From: an uncultured Helicobacteraceae bacterium
GTDB lineage: Bacteria > Campylobacterota > Campylobacteria > Campylobacterales > Helicobacteraceae
NCBI GenBank assembly: GCA_944323755.1
Contig: CALUTR010000002.1
Coordinates: 353,377-417,376 of the forward strand
DNA length: 64,000 bases
Direction of reading: 5' to 3'
Every line of letters begins with the position of its first letter. Within the stretch, counting starts at the first letter, position 1. Both the position numbers and the translations under genes were made by a program. Below are positions 54,853 to 64,000 of this stretch, one piece after another. The notes below the pieces were generated by a model. The model was given only the letters and a program-made list of their open reading frames with translations. It had not been told where the DNA came from and did not search any database.

Positions 54853-55767
54853 CTAATTGTCAAATAATTCAGTGCTTAAATATCTCTCACCTGTATCATT
54901 TAAAATTGTCAATATATTTTTATTTGGATATTTTTTTGCTAATTCTTTTGCCGCATAGAAATTCGCTCCAGATGAAATGCCAACAAGCAAGCCCTCTTTT
55001 GATGCTAATTCTCTAGCACATTTAAATGCATCTTTTGAATCTACTCTTATAACATCACTATATATTTTTGTATTTAATGTCTTTGGGATAAACCCAGCTC
55101 CAATACCTTGTATCTTATGAGGACTAGGATTTCCTCCACTTAAAACAGGACTATCTAGCGGTTCAATAGCAAATACCTCTAGCGATAGATATGTCTTTTT
55201 TAATTCCTCACCAATGCCACTTATACTTCCACCTGTGCCAACACCAGCTGCAAAAACATCAATTGTAATATCACCAAAAGATTCTATTATTTCTTTTGCG
55301 GTTGTTTCTTTATGTATTTTTGGGTTACTTAGATTTGAAAACTGATCTAATATAATGGAATTTGGTATTTCATTTTTTAATTCATTTGCCCTTTGAATAG
55401 CGCCTTTCATACCACTTTCTTTTGGTGTAAGCTCTAATCTTGCCCCAAAAATACTAATAATCTTTCGTCTCTCAATACTCATTGATTCTGGCATTGTTAT
55501 GATTAATTTTATCCCAAGTGAAGCACAAATACTAGCCAAGCCAACACCTGTATTACCACTTGTTGGCTCTATTATCGTACTATCTCTTGTGATAACCCCA
55601 GAATCTAGCGCATCTTTTATCATCGCATAAGCTATTCTATCCTTTATGGAGCCGCTTGGATTCATAAATTCACATTTTACATATATATTTGCCTGCGTTT
55701 TTATATTGTTAATTTTTAAAATTGGAGTTTTCCCTATTATTTCCGTTACATTTTGAAAAATTTTCAC
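54853..55767 (-). CDS. cysK: cysteine synthase (O-acetylserine sulfhydrylase)
   Basis: A 304-residue PLP enzyme making cysteine from O-acetylserine and sulfide. K42 in NPSGSIKDRIAYAM binds PLP, PTSGNTGVGLA binds substrate, and AGVGTGGSISGIG binds the PLP phosphate; KIQGIGAGFIPKTL and GISSGAN follow. It is CysK-type rather than CysM by the overall pattern, though the distinction is not firm. Start GTG 55767 with AAGGAG seven bases upstream. It is divergent from acnB. Confidence 0.92.
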   Translation of the reverse strand: MKIFQNVTEIIGKTPILKINNIKTQANIYVKCEFMNPSGSIKDRIAYAMIKDALDSGVITRDSTIIEPTSGNTGVGLASICASLGIKLIITMPESMSIERRKIISIFGARLELTPKESGMKGAIQRANELKNEIPNSIILDQFSNLSNPKIHKETTAKEIIESFGDITIDVFAAGVGTGGSISGIGEELKKTYLSLEVFAIEPLDSPVLSGGNPSPHKIQGIGAGFIPKTLNTKIYSDVIRVDSKDAFKCARELASKEGLLVGISSGANFYAAKELAKKYPNKNILTILNDTGERYLSTELFDN

Positions 55768-55864
55768 AATACACTCCTTAATAAAATTTATTTGTAAAGG
55801 TTTCTATTGTAACATCTATCCGCAAATATAAAAAATAAACCAAGCTTAAAGTTAGGAGATTGAT

Positions 55865-58399
55865 ATGGGTTTTATAGAAAATTATGCAAAACAAGTTGAT
55901 TTAAGAGCACAAGATAATGTCCCTCCTCTGCCACTAAATACAGAAGATACAAAAAGTGTAATTGAGCTATTGAAAAATAATGAAAATGTAGAATTTGCAA
56001 AAGATTTATTATTCAATAGAGTATCACCAGGCGTTGATGATAGCGCTAAGATAAAAGCAGAATTTTTAGGGCAAATCATAAAAAATAAAATAAGCATAGA
56101 ATCAATTTCAAAACAAGAAGCAATCAAGATTCTAGGGACTATGGTTGGTGGATACAATATAGAACCCCTTATTTACGCACTAAAAGATGAAAGCCTTGCA
56201 AAAGATGCTGCTAATGTATTAAAGCATTTAATCTTTGTATATGATAATTTTGATGTGATAGCAGAACTAAGCAAAAGTAATAGATTTGCAAAAGAAGTAA
56301 TAGAATCTTGGGCAAATGCAGAGTGGTTTCTAAGCAAAAAACCTCTTGATGAAAAGATAGAAATATCTGTATTAAAAATAGATGGTGAAACAAACACTGA
56401 TGATTTAAGCCCTGCTAGTGATGCATTCACAAGAAGTGATATACCACTTCACGCTCAAGCTATGCTAAAAAATAGAGTTGAAAATCCAAAAGAAAGATTA
56501 GAAGCTATTAAAAAACAAGGCAAAGTAGCATATGTCGGCGATGTCGTAGGAACAGGAAGCTCAAGAAAATCTGCTTGCAACTCCATAATGTGGCATTTTG
56601 GCGATGAGATTCCATTCATACCAAATAAAAAAAGTGGTGGTGTAGTAATAGGAAATGTAATAGCACCAATATTTTTCAATACTTGCCAAGATAGCGGCTG
56701 TTTGCCTATAATAGCTGATGTTACACAAATGAAAGAAGGGGATAAAATAGAAATTTATCCTTATGAAGGTGTGATAAAAAAAGATGGACAAGAGATTTCA
56801 AAATTTACACTAACACCAGTAACTATATTTGATGAAATGCGTGCAGGTGGAAGAATAAATCTAATAATAGGAAGAAAGCTAACAGCAAAAGCAAGGGCAT
56901 TTCTAGGACTAAGTCAAGAAGAAATATTTAAAAAACCGCTACCACCAAAAGAATCAAACAAAGGATATACACTAGCACAAAAAATAATAGGTCGTGCGTG
57001 TGGCAAAGAAGGAGTGAGAGCTGGAGAATATTGTGAGCCAATAACAACAACTGTGGGATCACAAGATACAACAGGTGCAATGACTAGAGATGAAATCAAA
57101 GAAATGGCAGCACTTAAATTCTTAAGCTCATTTGTAATGCAAAGCTTCTGCCACACAGCAGCATATCCAAAAGCTGCTGATGTATCATTACAAGCTACGC
57201 TACCTGATTTCATTAAGAATAGAGGCGGTGTTGCACTAAGACCAAAAGATGGAGTAATCCATTCTTGGCTTAATAGATTTGTATTGCCAGATACATTAGG
57301 GACAGGCGGAGATTCTCATACAAGATTTCCAATAGGGATAAGTTTCCCAGCAGGTAGTGGGCTTGTAGCATTTGCAGCAGTAAATGGAATAATGCCTCTT
57401 GATGTACCAAAATCTGTATTAGTAAGATTCAAAGGAGAGATGAACAAAGGTATTACTCTAAGAGATTTAGTAAATGCTATACCATATTATGCTATTAAGA
57501 AAGGTTTATTAACTGTAGAGAAAAAAAATAAGAAAAATATATTCAATGGAAAGATTCTTGAAATAGAAGGATTGCCACACTTAAAAGTAGAACAAGCATT
57601 TGAATTAAGTGATGCAAGTGCAGAAAGAAGTGCTGCAGCCTGCAGTGTAAGGCTTGATAAAGAGCCCATTATAGAATATTTAAAATCAAATATCGCACTC
57701 ATTGAAGCAATGATTAAAGATGGCTATGGTGATGCAAACACACTAAAAGAAAGAGCACGAAAAATGCAAGAATGGATAGATAATCCAATTCTATTAGAGC
57801 CAGATTCTGATGCAGAATATGAAGAAATAATAGAAATAGATCTAAGCGAAATAGTAGAGCCAATTGTTGCTTGCCCAAATGATCCAGATGATGTAGCAAC
57901 ATTAAGTGAAGTATTAGCATCAAATGACAGAGCTAAAAAAGTTGATGAGATATTCCTTGGCAGCTGTATGACAAATATAGGACTATTTAGAGCATTTGGT
58001 GAAATAGTAAATAATGAAGGGCAATTACCTACTAGAGTGTGGGTAGCACCACCTACAAAGATGGATGAAAAACAATTGATGAAAGAGGGATATTTTGCTA
58101 TATTTGGTGCAGCTGGTGCAAGAATGGAAGCACCAGGTTGTAGCTTATGTATGGGAAATCAAGCAAGAGTAAAAGATAATTCTGTTGTATTTTCTACTAG
58201 CACAAGAAACTTTGATAACAGAATGGGCAAAGGTGCAAAAGTGTATCTAGGAAGTGCTGAATTAGCAGCAGTATGTGCTATGTTGGGTAAGATTCCAAGT
58301 AAAGATGAATACTTAGAAATCATTGATAAGAAATTAAAGAATCCAAATAGGGTATATTCATATCTAAACTTCAACCTTATAGATAATTTTGCATTATGA
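55865..58399 (+). CDS. acnB: aconitate hydratase B
   Basis: TCA-cycle aconitase of 844 residues with the AcnB domain order: N-terminal HEAT-like domain, swivel domain with [23 protein letters not shown], then the catalytic core. The [4Fe-4S] ligands are a cysteine in GSCMTNIG and two in [29 protein letters not shown] is also typical. Start ATG 55865 follows TAGGAG. It is closed by a palindromic hairpin at 58438-58469. No frameshift. Confidence 0.97.
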   Translation: MGFIENYAKQVDLRAQDNVPPLPLNTEDTKSVIELLKNNENVEFAKDLLFNRVSPGVDDSAKIKAEFLGQIIKNKISIESISKQEAIKILGTMVGGYNIEPLIYALKDESLAKDAANVLKHLIFVYDNFDVIAELSKSNRFAKEVIESWANAEWFLSKKPLDEKIEISVLKIDGETNTDDLSPASDAFTRSDIPLHAQAMLKNRVENPKERLEAIKKQGKVAYVGDVVGTGSSRKSACNSIMWHFGDEIPFIPNKKSGGVVIGNVIAPIFFNTCQDSGCLPIIADVTQMKEGDKIEIYPYEGVIKKDGQEISKFTLTPVTIFDEMRAGGRINLIIGRKLTAKARAFLGLSQEEIFKKPLPPKESNKGYTLAQKIIGRACGKEGVRAGEYCEPITTTVGSQDTTGAMTRDEIKEMAALKFLSSFVMQSFCHTAAYPKAADVSLQATLPDFIKNRGGVALRPKDGVIHSWLNRFVLPDTLGTGGDSHTRFPIGISFPAGSGLVAFAAVNGIMPLDVPKSVLVRFKGEMNKGITLRDLVNAIPYYAIKKGLLTVEKKNKKNIFNGKILEIEGLPHLKVEQAFELSDASAERSAAACSVRLDKEPIIEYLKSNIALIEAMIKDGYGDANTLKERARKMQEWIDNPILLEPDSDAEYEEIIEIDLSEIVEPIVACPNDPDDVATLSEVLASNDRAKKVDEIFLGSCMTNIGLFRAFGEIVNNEGQLPTRVWVAPPTKMDEKQLMKEGYFAIFGAAGARMEAPGCSLCMGNQARVKDNSVVFSTSTRNFDNRMGKGAKVYLGSAELAAVCAMLGKIPSKDEYLEIIDKKLKNPNRVYSYLNFNLIDNFAL

Positions 58400-58401
58400 T
58401 A

Positions 58402-58410
58402 TGTTATAAT
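58402..58410 (+). promoter_or_regulatory. extended -10 promoter upstream of hemerythrin-GGDEF gene
   Basis: TGTTATAAT is an extended -10 box directly after the acnB stop. A start near 58417 would give an 83-base leader containing the hairpin and the G9 tract. Confidence 0.5.
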
Positions 58411-58437
58411 TAACTTTTTATTTAATATCACTCATAT

Positions 58438-58469
58438 ATTCATAAATACAAAATGTTGTATTTATGAAT
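58438..58469. terminator. perfect 14-bp inverted repeat after acnB
   Basis: ATTCATAAATACAA / TTGTATTTATGAAT with loop AATG, no mismatch. AT-rich and without a following T run, so it may be an acnB terminator, an operator, or a leader structure for the next gene. Confidence 0.6.
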
Positions 58470-58478
58470 TTAATATGT

Positions 58479-58487
58479 GGGGGGGGG
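58479..58487 (+). repeat. noncoding poly-G tract (G9) at the ribosome-site position of the GGDEF gene
   Basis: Nine Gs end 12 bases before ATG 58500. An upstream in-frame ATG (58464) runs into TAA right after the tract, so the tract is not in the coding region of the protein. Confidence 0.85.
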
Positions 58488-58499
58488 TAATCACTACTT

Positions 58500-59618
58500 A
58501 TGCTCATATTTAAATGGGATAAAAGCTATGAAACTAATATAGATTCTATTGATATTCAACATAAAAAGCTTGTAGATATGATAAATGACCTTGGTGAAAG
58601 CATTCAATCAAATAAAACAATATCTCAACAACACTTGGATCAAATATTTAACGGGATAACAAAATATGCTGAAGAACATTTTGAAGATGAAGAAAATGAA
58701 ATGGAGATGGCTAATGTAGATCCAAGACATATAGATACTCACAAAAAAGCCCATAAAGTTTTTTTTAAAGAAGCTACAAAACTATTTGAAGGGATCAAAG
58801 AAAACCTTATTAGCCATGAAGTATTATTTCACTTTTTATCAAGTTGGCTCTCAATTCATATACTTGGAACAGATAAAATTTTGGTAAAGCAAATAAAAGC
58901 AATAAAAGAAGGACAAGACCCTAAAAAAGCATATGAAATGATTCGAGATGATACAGAAAGTACAATTGGTCCATTATTATTTGCAGTGAATCAACTATTT
59001 AATAGAACGATGAATATGAATAACAGACTCATAGCACTCAATAAATCGCTAGAAGAGCAAGTAAAATTACGCACAAAAGAGTTAGAACAATCAAATAATA
59101 TTTTAAAAACTATGGCGCTAACTGACACGCTAACAAAGCTAGGAAATAGAAGAGCCGCAGTTGCATACCTAAAAAGCGAATGGAAAAAAGATGCAAATGA
59201 TGGTACTACGATTACTTGCATTATGCTAGATGCAGATAAATTCAAATATATCAATGATACAGAGGGGCACGAGGCAGGAGATAAGGTATTGCAAATCATT
59301 GCAAACACAATAAAAAACTCAATTAGAAATGATGATTTTGTATGCAGACTTGGTGGAGATGAATTTGTCATCCTATCAAATAATACAAATCTACAATACG
59401 CATTAAAGCTTGCAGAGCACATAAGACAGCAAGTAGAACAAATAAAATTACATTTTACAAAACAATACTGGCATGGAAGCATTAGTCTTGGCGTGGCGGC
59501 TAGAGATCAAAATATGCAAAATTATATAGATTTGCTAAAGACAGCTGATAATGGACTATATATAGCAAAGAGGAATGGTAGAAATAGAGTTGGCTGTGCT
59601 CAGATTGATAATAATTGA
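58500..59618 (+). CDS. bacteriohemerythrin-GGDEF diguanylate cyclase
   Basis: A 372-residue two-domain protein. The N-terminal hemerythrin domain (residues 1-135) has ligands H21, the HFEDEENEM helix, HIDTHKKAH and a later LSIHILGTDK, expected to bind a di-iron centre that senses oxygen or NO. A coiled linker (about 165-205) leads to a GGDEF domain with LTDTLTKLGNRRA, the catalytic GGDEF at 285-289 and an RxxD inhibitory site (RNDD) just before it. It should make cyclic di-GMP in response to oxygen. No membrane segment. The only purine-rich element before ATG 58500 is a G9 tract, so translation may be phase-variable. Confidence 0.9.
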   Translation: MLIFKWDKSYETNIDSIDIQHKKLVDMINDLGESIQSNKTISQQHLDQIFNGITKYAEEHFEDEENEMEMANVDPRHIDTHKKAHKVFFKEATKLFEGIKENLISHEVLFHFLSSWLSIHILGTDKILVKQIKAIKEGQDPKKAYEMIRDDTESTIGPLLFAVNQLFNRTMNMNNRLIALNKSLEEQVKLRTKELEQSNNILKTMALTDTLTKLGNRRAAVAYLKSEWKKDANDGTTITCIMLDADKFKYINDTEGHEAGDKVLQIIANTIKNSIRNDDFVCRLGGDEFVILSNNTNLQYALKLAEHIRQQVEQIKLHFTKQYWHGSISLGVAARDQNMQNYIDLLKTADNGLYIAKRNGRNRVGCAQIDNN

Positions 59619-59708
59619 TACACAAAATATTAAAAATATTGCATAATTATTATCTATTTTATGAAGATAATGTCAAGATATAGCATTACAGCATTGAGGT
59701 GTGTAATT

Positions 59709-61589
59709 ATGAAATATATAATTTATCTACACAGTAAATATTTAAAGAAAATATTGTTTTTATCAATATTTACTATTTTTACATCACAAACTATAGCACA
59801 AAATATCAATCTTGAAAATTTACCAAATTGCAGTGGGAATGATTGTGTAATAAATAATGATGTAAACAATGATATTGATGTAACAAAAAATCATACAAAT
59901 ATAGTAAATAATGCAACAATAGGGACTGGGAAAGATGCACTTGAAATAAAAAATAATGTAACCATTGATACATTAACAAACAATGGTGTAATTAATGGAT
60001 ATATAGGATTGTCAGATAGCACTTCAATCATTAAAACATTAAATAATTATGGAAGCATCAATGGAATAGTCAAAACTAGTGGTGGAAATAGTCAAATAAA
60101 CAAATTAAATAATTATGGAAGCATATATCTATATAATCAACAAAGTAATAATAATAAATATGTAACATTTAAAAATGAAAGTGGTGGTAGCACAATAATA
60201 ACAATAGGAAATTACCATATACATTTAAATCAAGATTCTGCTACATTTAATACATTTAGTGGATATAGTAACTATACAACAGATACATCACATTTGGTAA
60301 TAGATAGTAATAATACTTCTAATAATGGCATCATTAAAATCACAAAAGATTCAAAATTTATACTAAGTGTTGGAAGCAATTTTAATCTAAACACAGACTA
60401 TAGTTTAGATAAATTAATAACAAATCAAGATGGAAATAAATTTAATCTCAAATACGAAGATTTAACTCTAGTAAACGACCTATTTAGTCATCTTACTACA
60501 CAAAGTCCGACTTTCTATCTAGAAAGAAATGGTAATTATTTTAAAATAGGAATCGATGCACAATCAAGCATAGGAAATACAATCTACAAAAGCAACATAC
60601 AAGCGATGAATTCACTATCTAACTATATCAATGTATTTTCAACTAGCAGTATGGCAAATGGATATACACTAGCACTAAATGATAGTAAAGAGGCTATATA
60701 TCTAGCAAAAGATTTTAGAGAATATGATAGATTTTATTACAAAAATGATGAAAACAAAACAATGCTAGCAAGAGCTGGGGTCCGGGGAGGCAGTAGAGCA
60801 CAATCAAGCAAAAGACAAGCATATGACTTCTTTTTTGCTCCATTTGTATCACATACTATACTTACAAAAAGCAATGGATTTGGACTAAGTGGGCTTAGCT
60901 ATGGGTTTGTAAGCGGCATTAGCTTTAAGATAGGATCTAAGAATACACTTGGCATTCACACTGGATTTAGCTATGGTGAAATAAGCGGATCAAAAGATAC
61001 AGCAACAACAACAATAAACACGATGAATGCAGCATTTGGATTACACTACAAGCTAGATTTAGCATATGGATTCTATTTAAAAGCATTTGGCGATGCATTC
61101 TACTTCTTAAACAATGTCTCACTAAATCAAAATACACAAACACCAAGTGCATTTGGATATAGCGGTAGTGCATATTTTGGCAAAGATTTTGATTTTGATG
61201 ATGCGGGAAATCTAAGCATTGATATTGGTGGTAGCTATCAAGGAATACAAAACAATGAAATAAATTTTGACAGTGAAATATATAAAAAAAATATCATCAA
61301 TCTAATCTATGCAGATCTATATACTAATTACAGTAAAAATTTTGATAGCGGATTTGGGTTAAATACAGGGATTGGTGCAAAAATGCTATTTACAAAGCCA
61401 ACAGCTAGAATCATAGTAGGTGGATATAATGACTTTGAAATCGGTGCAGATAAAATATTGGGGTATGCTAGACTTGGATTAAACTACAATATAAATCATT
61501 CCGTGATATTTAATCTTGATTACATAGGAAGCATAGGAGATAAATCAATTAACAATAGTGGTATATTCAACATAAGAGTGCTTTGGTAA
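59709..61589 (+). CDS. autotransporter outer-membrane protein
   Basis: A 626-residue type V secreted protein. ATG 59709 has GAGG nine bases upstream and gives a long signal peptide (KYIIYLHSKYLKKILFLSIF..., cleavage near TIAQ-N); an in-frame start 48 bases earlier lacks such a site. The passenger (about 35-330) is asparagine-rich with beta-helix repeats such as LNNYGSINGIV and LNNYGSIYLYN. A linker region, LAKDFREYDRFYYKN, precedes the C-terminal beta-barrel (from FFFAPFVSHT to the end NIRVLW). The barrel pattern resembles Helicobacter autotransporters. The short passenger has no recognised catalytic domain; adhesion is a guess. Confidence 0.87.
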   Translation: MKYIIYLHSKYLKKILFLSIFTIFTSQTIAQNINLENLPNCSGNDCVINNDVNNDIDVTKNHTNIVNNATIGTGKDALEIKNNVTIDTLTNNGVINGYIGLSDSTSIIKTLNNYGSINGIVKTSGGNSQINKLNNYGSIYLYNQQSNNNKYVTFKNESGGSTIITIGNYHIHLNQDSATFNTFSGYSNYTTDTSHLVIDSNNTSNNGIIKITKDSKFILSVGSNFNLNTDYSLDKLITNQDGNKFNLKYEDLTLVNDLFSHLTTQSPTFYLERNGNYFKIGIDAQSSIGNTIYKSNIQAMNSLSNYINVFSTSSMANGYTLALNDSKEAIYLAKDFREYDRFYYKNDENKTMLARAGVRGGSRAQSSKRQAYDFFFAPFVSHTILTKSNGFGLSGLSYGFVSGISFKIGSKNTLGIHTGFSYGEISGSKDTATTTINTMNAAFGLHYKLDLAYGFYLKAFGDAFYFLNNVSLNQNTQTPSAFGYSGSAYFGKDFDFDDAGNLSIDIGGSYQGIQNNEINFDSEIYKKNIINLIYADLYTNYSKNFDSGFGLNTGIGAKMLFTKPTARIIVGGYNDFEIGADKILGYARLGLNYNINHSVIFNLDYIGSIGDKSINNSGIFNIRVLW

Positions 61590-61607
61590 GCTAACGCTTA
61601 TAACGCA

Positions 61608-63386
61608 CTATTCTACAAGCATAAGTGGCTCATTGTTTGCTATCTGGGAATTAATATCTATATATATTTCTTTGATTATACCACTTACATTTGCGATGAC
61701 TTCATTTTCCATTTTCATTGCCTCTACTATTAGCACCACATCGCCCTTATTAATTTTATCACCAATGCTATAATTAATCTTTATAACTCTACCTGGCATA
61801 TTTGAAACTATGTGACCTTCTTTTATATCGTGATTTATGCTAGTTTTTGCATTTGATACATCATTGATATTTTGCTCAACGAAAACCTCCTTTAATTCAC
61901 CATCAAGTCTCACAAAAAATGGCTTTACCCCATTTTGAGTATGACCGCTACCTTCAATTTTTATATTATATTGTTCACCATCTACTATAATATTAAAATC
62001 TTTATTTAACTCCTCATCAACACTCTCAAAGCTCTCATAACTCTCTGGTTTTAGATTATTTGAATTTCGTTCATTTAGAAATTCCTTTGCTACACTATCA
62101 AACATCGCATAAGAAATCACATCTGTAGGACTAAATGCAAAATCCCTACTCTCTTCTATTGCTTTTTGCAACTCATCTTCAAGCATATCCGCAGGTCTAA
62201 CCTCTATAAACTCCTCTCCAAGATTTTTTAATCTAGCTGCCAAATCACTATTTATACTTGATGGGGTCTTCCCGTAGAATCCTCTAGCTAGATTTTTTGC
62301 TTCTTTACTTATGGATTTATAACGCTCATTTGACAATACATTTAATACAGCTTGTGTACCAACGATCTGTGAGCTTGGTGTTACAAGTGGTGGATAGCCA
62401 AAATCTGCTCTGACATTTGGTATCTCATTCATTACCTCGTCCATTCTATCAAGTGCATTTTGTTCTTTTAGCTGATTTGCCATATTTGATATCATTCCAC
62501 CTGGTATTTGATTTACAAGCACTCTAGTATCAATTAAACTATATGATGATTCATATTTTTTGTATTTTTTTCTTACGCGTCTTAGTACTTCTGCTGCTTG
62601 CTCCATCTTTTTTATATCAAGCTTTGTATCCCATTTTGTGCCCTTAAGTGTCGCAACCATAGATTGTGTGCAAGGGTGAGATGTCCCACTTGCAAGAGCA
62701 GAATTGCTAAGATCTAATATATCAGCTCCAGCTTCAACAGCCTTTAAATGTGAGGCAAATCCAAAACCAGCGGTGCTGTGCGTATGAAAAACTATAGGCA
62801 CATCAATGCAATCCTTTAGCGCAGATACAAGCTCGTATGCATCATATGGAGTAATCAACCCTGCCATATCTTTAATCACAATGCTATCTCCACCCATAGC
62901 CACCAATTCTTTTGCATAATCTACAAAGCCTTTTATACTATGCACAGGAGAAGTTGTGTAGCTAATAGCCGCTTGAACAAACTTGCCTTGCTTTTTCACC
63001 TCATCAATTGCTGTTTTTAGATTCCTAATATCATTTAGAGCATCAAAGATTCTAAAAATATCTATCCCGCCATCTGAAGCAAGCCTAATAAATTCCCTTA
63101 CAACATCATCTGCATAGTGCCTATAGCCAACTAAATTCTGACCGCGAAGTAGCATTTGAAGTGGTGTTTTTTTAAATATGCCTTTTAAAATTTTTAGCCT
63201 CTCAAATGGATCTTCTTTTAAAAATCTAAGGCAAGCATCATATGTAGCACCACCCCAAACCTCAACACTATAAAAACCAATATCTTCAAAGATTTTTGCA
63301 GCCTCTATTAAATCCTCTGTCCTAACCCTTGTTGCAAGCAATGATTGATGTCCATCGCGTAGTGAATTTTCTGTTATTTTTACCAT
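61608..63386 (-). CDS. pycB: pyruvate carboxylase subunit B / oxaloacetate decarboxylase alpha-type
   Basis: A 592-residue carboxyltransferase-biotin protein. The HMG-CoA-lyase-like domain starts ITENSLRDGHQSLLATRVR and contains MLLRGQNLVGYRHYADD, SIVIKDMAGLITP and FHTHSTAGFG. A C-terminal biotinyl domain carries VEAMKMENEVIANVSG with the biotinylated lysine. In Campylobacter this subunit pairs with PycA for anaplerotic oxaloacetate formation. The sodium-pump alpha subunit OadA has the same domains and cannot be excluded; no oadB or oadG is next to it. Start ATG 63386, 20 bases after the ankyrin gene on the same strand. Confidence 0.88.
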   Translation of the reverse strand: MVKITENSLRDGHQSLLATRVRTEDLIEAAKIFEDIGFYSVEVWGGATYDACLRFLKEDPFERLKILKGIFKKTPLQMLLRGQNLVGYRHYADDVVREFIRLASDGGIDIFRIFDALNDIRNLKTAIDEVKKQGKFVQAAISYTTSPVHSIKGFVDYAKELVAMGGDSIVIKDMAGLITPYDAYELVSALKDCIDVPIVFHTHSTAGFGFASHLKAVEAGADILDLSNSALASGTSHPCTQSMVATLKGTKWDTKLDIKKMEQAAEVLRRVRKKYKKYESSYSLIDTRVLVNQIPGGMISNMANQLKEQNALDRMDEVMNEIPNVRADFGYPPLVTPSSQIVGTQAVLNVLSNERYKSISKEAKNLARGFYGKTPSSINSDLAARLKNLGEEFIEVRPADMLEDELQKAIEESRDFAFSPTDVISYAMFDSVAKEFLNERNSNNLKPESYESFESVDEELNKDFNIIVDGEQYNIKIEGSGHTQNGVKPFFVRLDGELKEVFVEQNINDVSNAKTSINHDIKEGHIVSNMPGRVIKINYSIGDKINKGDVVLIVEAMKMENEVIANVSGIIKEIYIDINSQIANNEPLMLVE

Positions 63387-63406
63387 TATAATCTCCTATT
63401 TAAGCC

Positions 63407-64000
63407 CTAAAGACTACCTTTTTCCTCTTTCTTGCGTTTCATTTCTTCTAATCTATGTGATTCTTTTTTCAAGAATTGTGCTATTTCTTTATAATTATTT
63501 AGAAGTGCTATATTTAATGCATTATTCCCAAAATGATCGATTGCGTTTATATCTGCACCATTTTCTAAAAGATAATGGACAACATCGATATTTCCACTAT
63601 TTACAGCCTTCATAAGAACTGTCGTGTGATTATAATCTCTTGCATTAACAAAAGCATCATTATTGATTAAAAATCTAACCACATCTAAATGTCCCTCACT
63701 TGCAGCAAGCATTAATGCAGAGCAACCATCATTATCAATATCATCTATATTGGCACCATATTGCAATAGCAGCTTAACAATGTCTAAATGACCCTTTTCA
63801 GCCGCCCAAATAAATGCATTCCATATATCATTTAATCTTGGTGTGATACTTGCACCAGAATCTAACAAGAATCTAACCACATCTAAATGTCCTTTAAATG
63901 AAGCACTCATTAATGCAGTATAGCCATCGTTTTTACTTGCATTTACATCAGCACCATTTTCAACCAAGAATCTAACCACATCTAAATGTCCTTTAAATGA
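63407..64000 (-). CDS. ankyrin-repeat protein, 5' end outside window
   Basis: The minus-strand frame is open through the right edge, so the gene begins beyond the window; 197 codons are visible. At least five 33-residue ankyrin repeats follow the pattern GHLDVVRFLV-NGADVNA-DGYTALM. The last one ends in a charged tail (EEMKRKKEEKG). An apparent GTG start at 63979 lies in the middle of a repeat and is not the true start. Ankyrin repeats bind proteins; the partner is unknown. Stretches of DNA are repeated exactly, so repeat number can vary by recombination. It precedes pycB by 20 bases. Confidence 0.87.
   Translation of the reverse strand, partial: SFKGHLDVVRFLVENGADVNASKNDGYTALMSASFKGHLDVVRFLLDSGASITPRLNDIWNAFIWAAEKGHLDIVKLLLQYGANIDDIDNDGCSALMLAASEGHLDVVRFLINNDAFVNARDYNHTTVLMKAVNSGNIDVVHYLLENGADINAIDHFGNNALNIALLNNYKEIAQFLKKESHRLEEMKRKKEEKGSL
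63866..64000 (-). repeat. exact 36-bp direct repeat within the ankyrin gene
   Basis: The same 36 bases occur at 63866-63901 and 63965-64000, 99 bases (33 codons) apart. A 23-base part of it recurs at 63672-63694. Each encodes the GHLDVVRFL core of a repeat. Confidence 0.9.

Noticed and set aside
61589..61603. TAAGC-TAAC-GCTTA hairpin after the autotransporter
   Set aside because: Only five pairs and no T run; too weak to call a terminator.
1..64000. CRISPR arrays, insertion sequences, prophage genes, rRNA operons
   Set aside because: No regularly spaced repeats, transposase, integrase or rRNA sequence was recognised on either strand.

Overview
The window is AT-rich bacterial DNA from a member of the Campylobacterota, most likely a Helicobacter-type organism. 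Supporting evidence: the block prfA, rpsT, glmM, lspA and the pairs thrS-infC, cdsA-dxr and rho-murI are arranged as in Helicobacter; HugZ heme oxygenase and an autotransporter are present; and many long homopolymeric G or C tracts lie inside surface-carbohydrate genes. A Ctb-type globin divergent from an NssR-type regulator and a methyl phosphoramidate (MeOPN) cluster recall Campylobacter. The species is not fixed by the sequence. I see no CRISPR array, prophage or insertion sequence.

Region 1 (1-14257) is a surface polysaccharide locus. It holds a CDP-glucose branch (rfbF, partial at the edge; rfbG; a C-methyltransferase-like gene; a CDP-paratose 2-epimerase-like gene) and a UDP-glucuronate/UDP-xylose-like branch (ugd and a UXS-like decarboxylase). 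It also holds a radical SAM/SPASM protein, two GT2 and two GT61 glycosyltransferases, a tRNA-Pro, and two minus-strand genes (DUF3298 protein, PmtA-like methyltransferase). Eight genes here carry poly-G tracts. Three are out of frame in this assembly (GT2 at 652, methyltransferase at 1848, GT61 at 7909).

Region 2 (14482-30366) is mostly housekeeping: NssR/Ctb-like pair, prfA, rpsT, glmM, lspA, tRNA-Val, thrS, infC, an amino-acid-type ABC importer without its binding protein, mnmG, cdsA, dxr, rho, murI, hugZ.

Region 3 (30571-44726) is the most striking part: one long, tightly packed plus-strand operon. It begins with a PglK-like flippase and a CysC-like kinase. Five consecutive paralogous transferases (DUF2972 / Cj1421-Cj1422 type) follow, each with its own G or C tract. 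Then come two related methyltransferases (one with a G tract), an L-glutamine-kinase-like enzyme, a glutamine-amidotransferase-like hydrolase, a nucleotidyltransferase and a CysQ-like phosphatase. By comparison with Campylobacter jejuni Cj1415-Cj1422 I read this as a complete O-methyl phosphoramidate pathway with an enlarged, independently switching transferase set. CysQ is a plausible recycler of the 3'-phosphonucleotide by-product. Transferases 1, 3 and 5 are ON, 2 and 4 OFF.

Region 4 (44841-64000): tRNA cluster Ser-Cys-Leu-Gly with a promoter, a LolC/E-type permease, secA, lolA, sodB, an operon hypB-hypC-GT25-membrane protein-ATPase, cysK, acnB, a hemerythrin-GGDEF protein preceded by a noncoding G9 tract and a perfect hairpin, an autotransporter, pycB, and an ankyrin-repeat gene cut by the window end.

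No stretch longer than 300 bases is without a gene. All identifications come from reading the sequence and remembered family features; no database search was run. ON/OFF states describe this assembled sequence only, because such tracts vary among cells and are prone to sequencing error.
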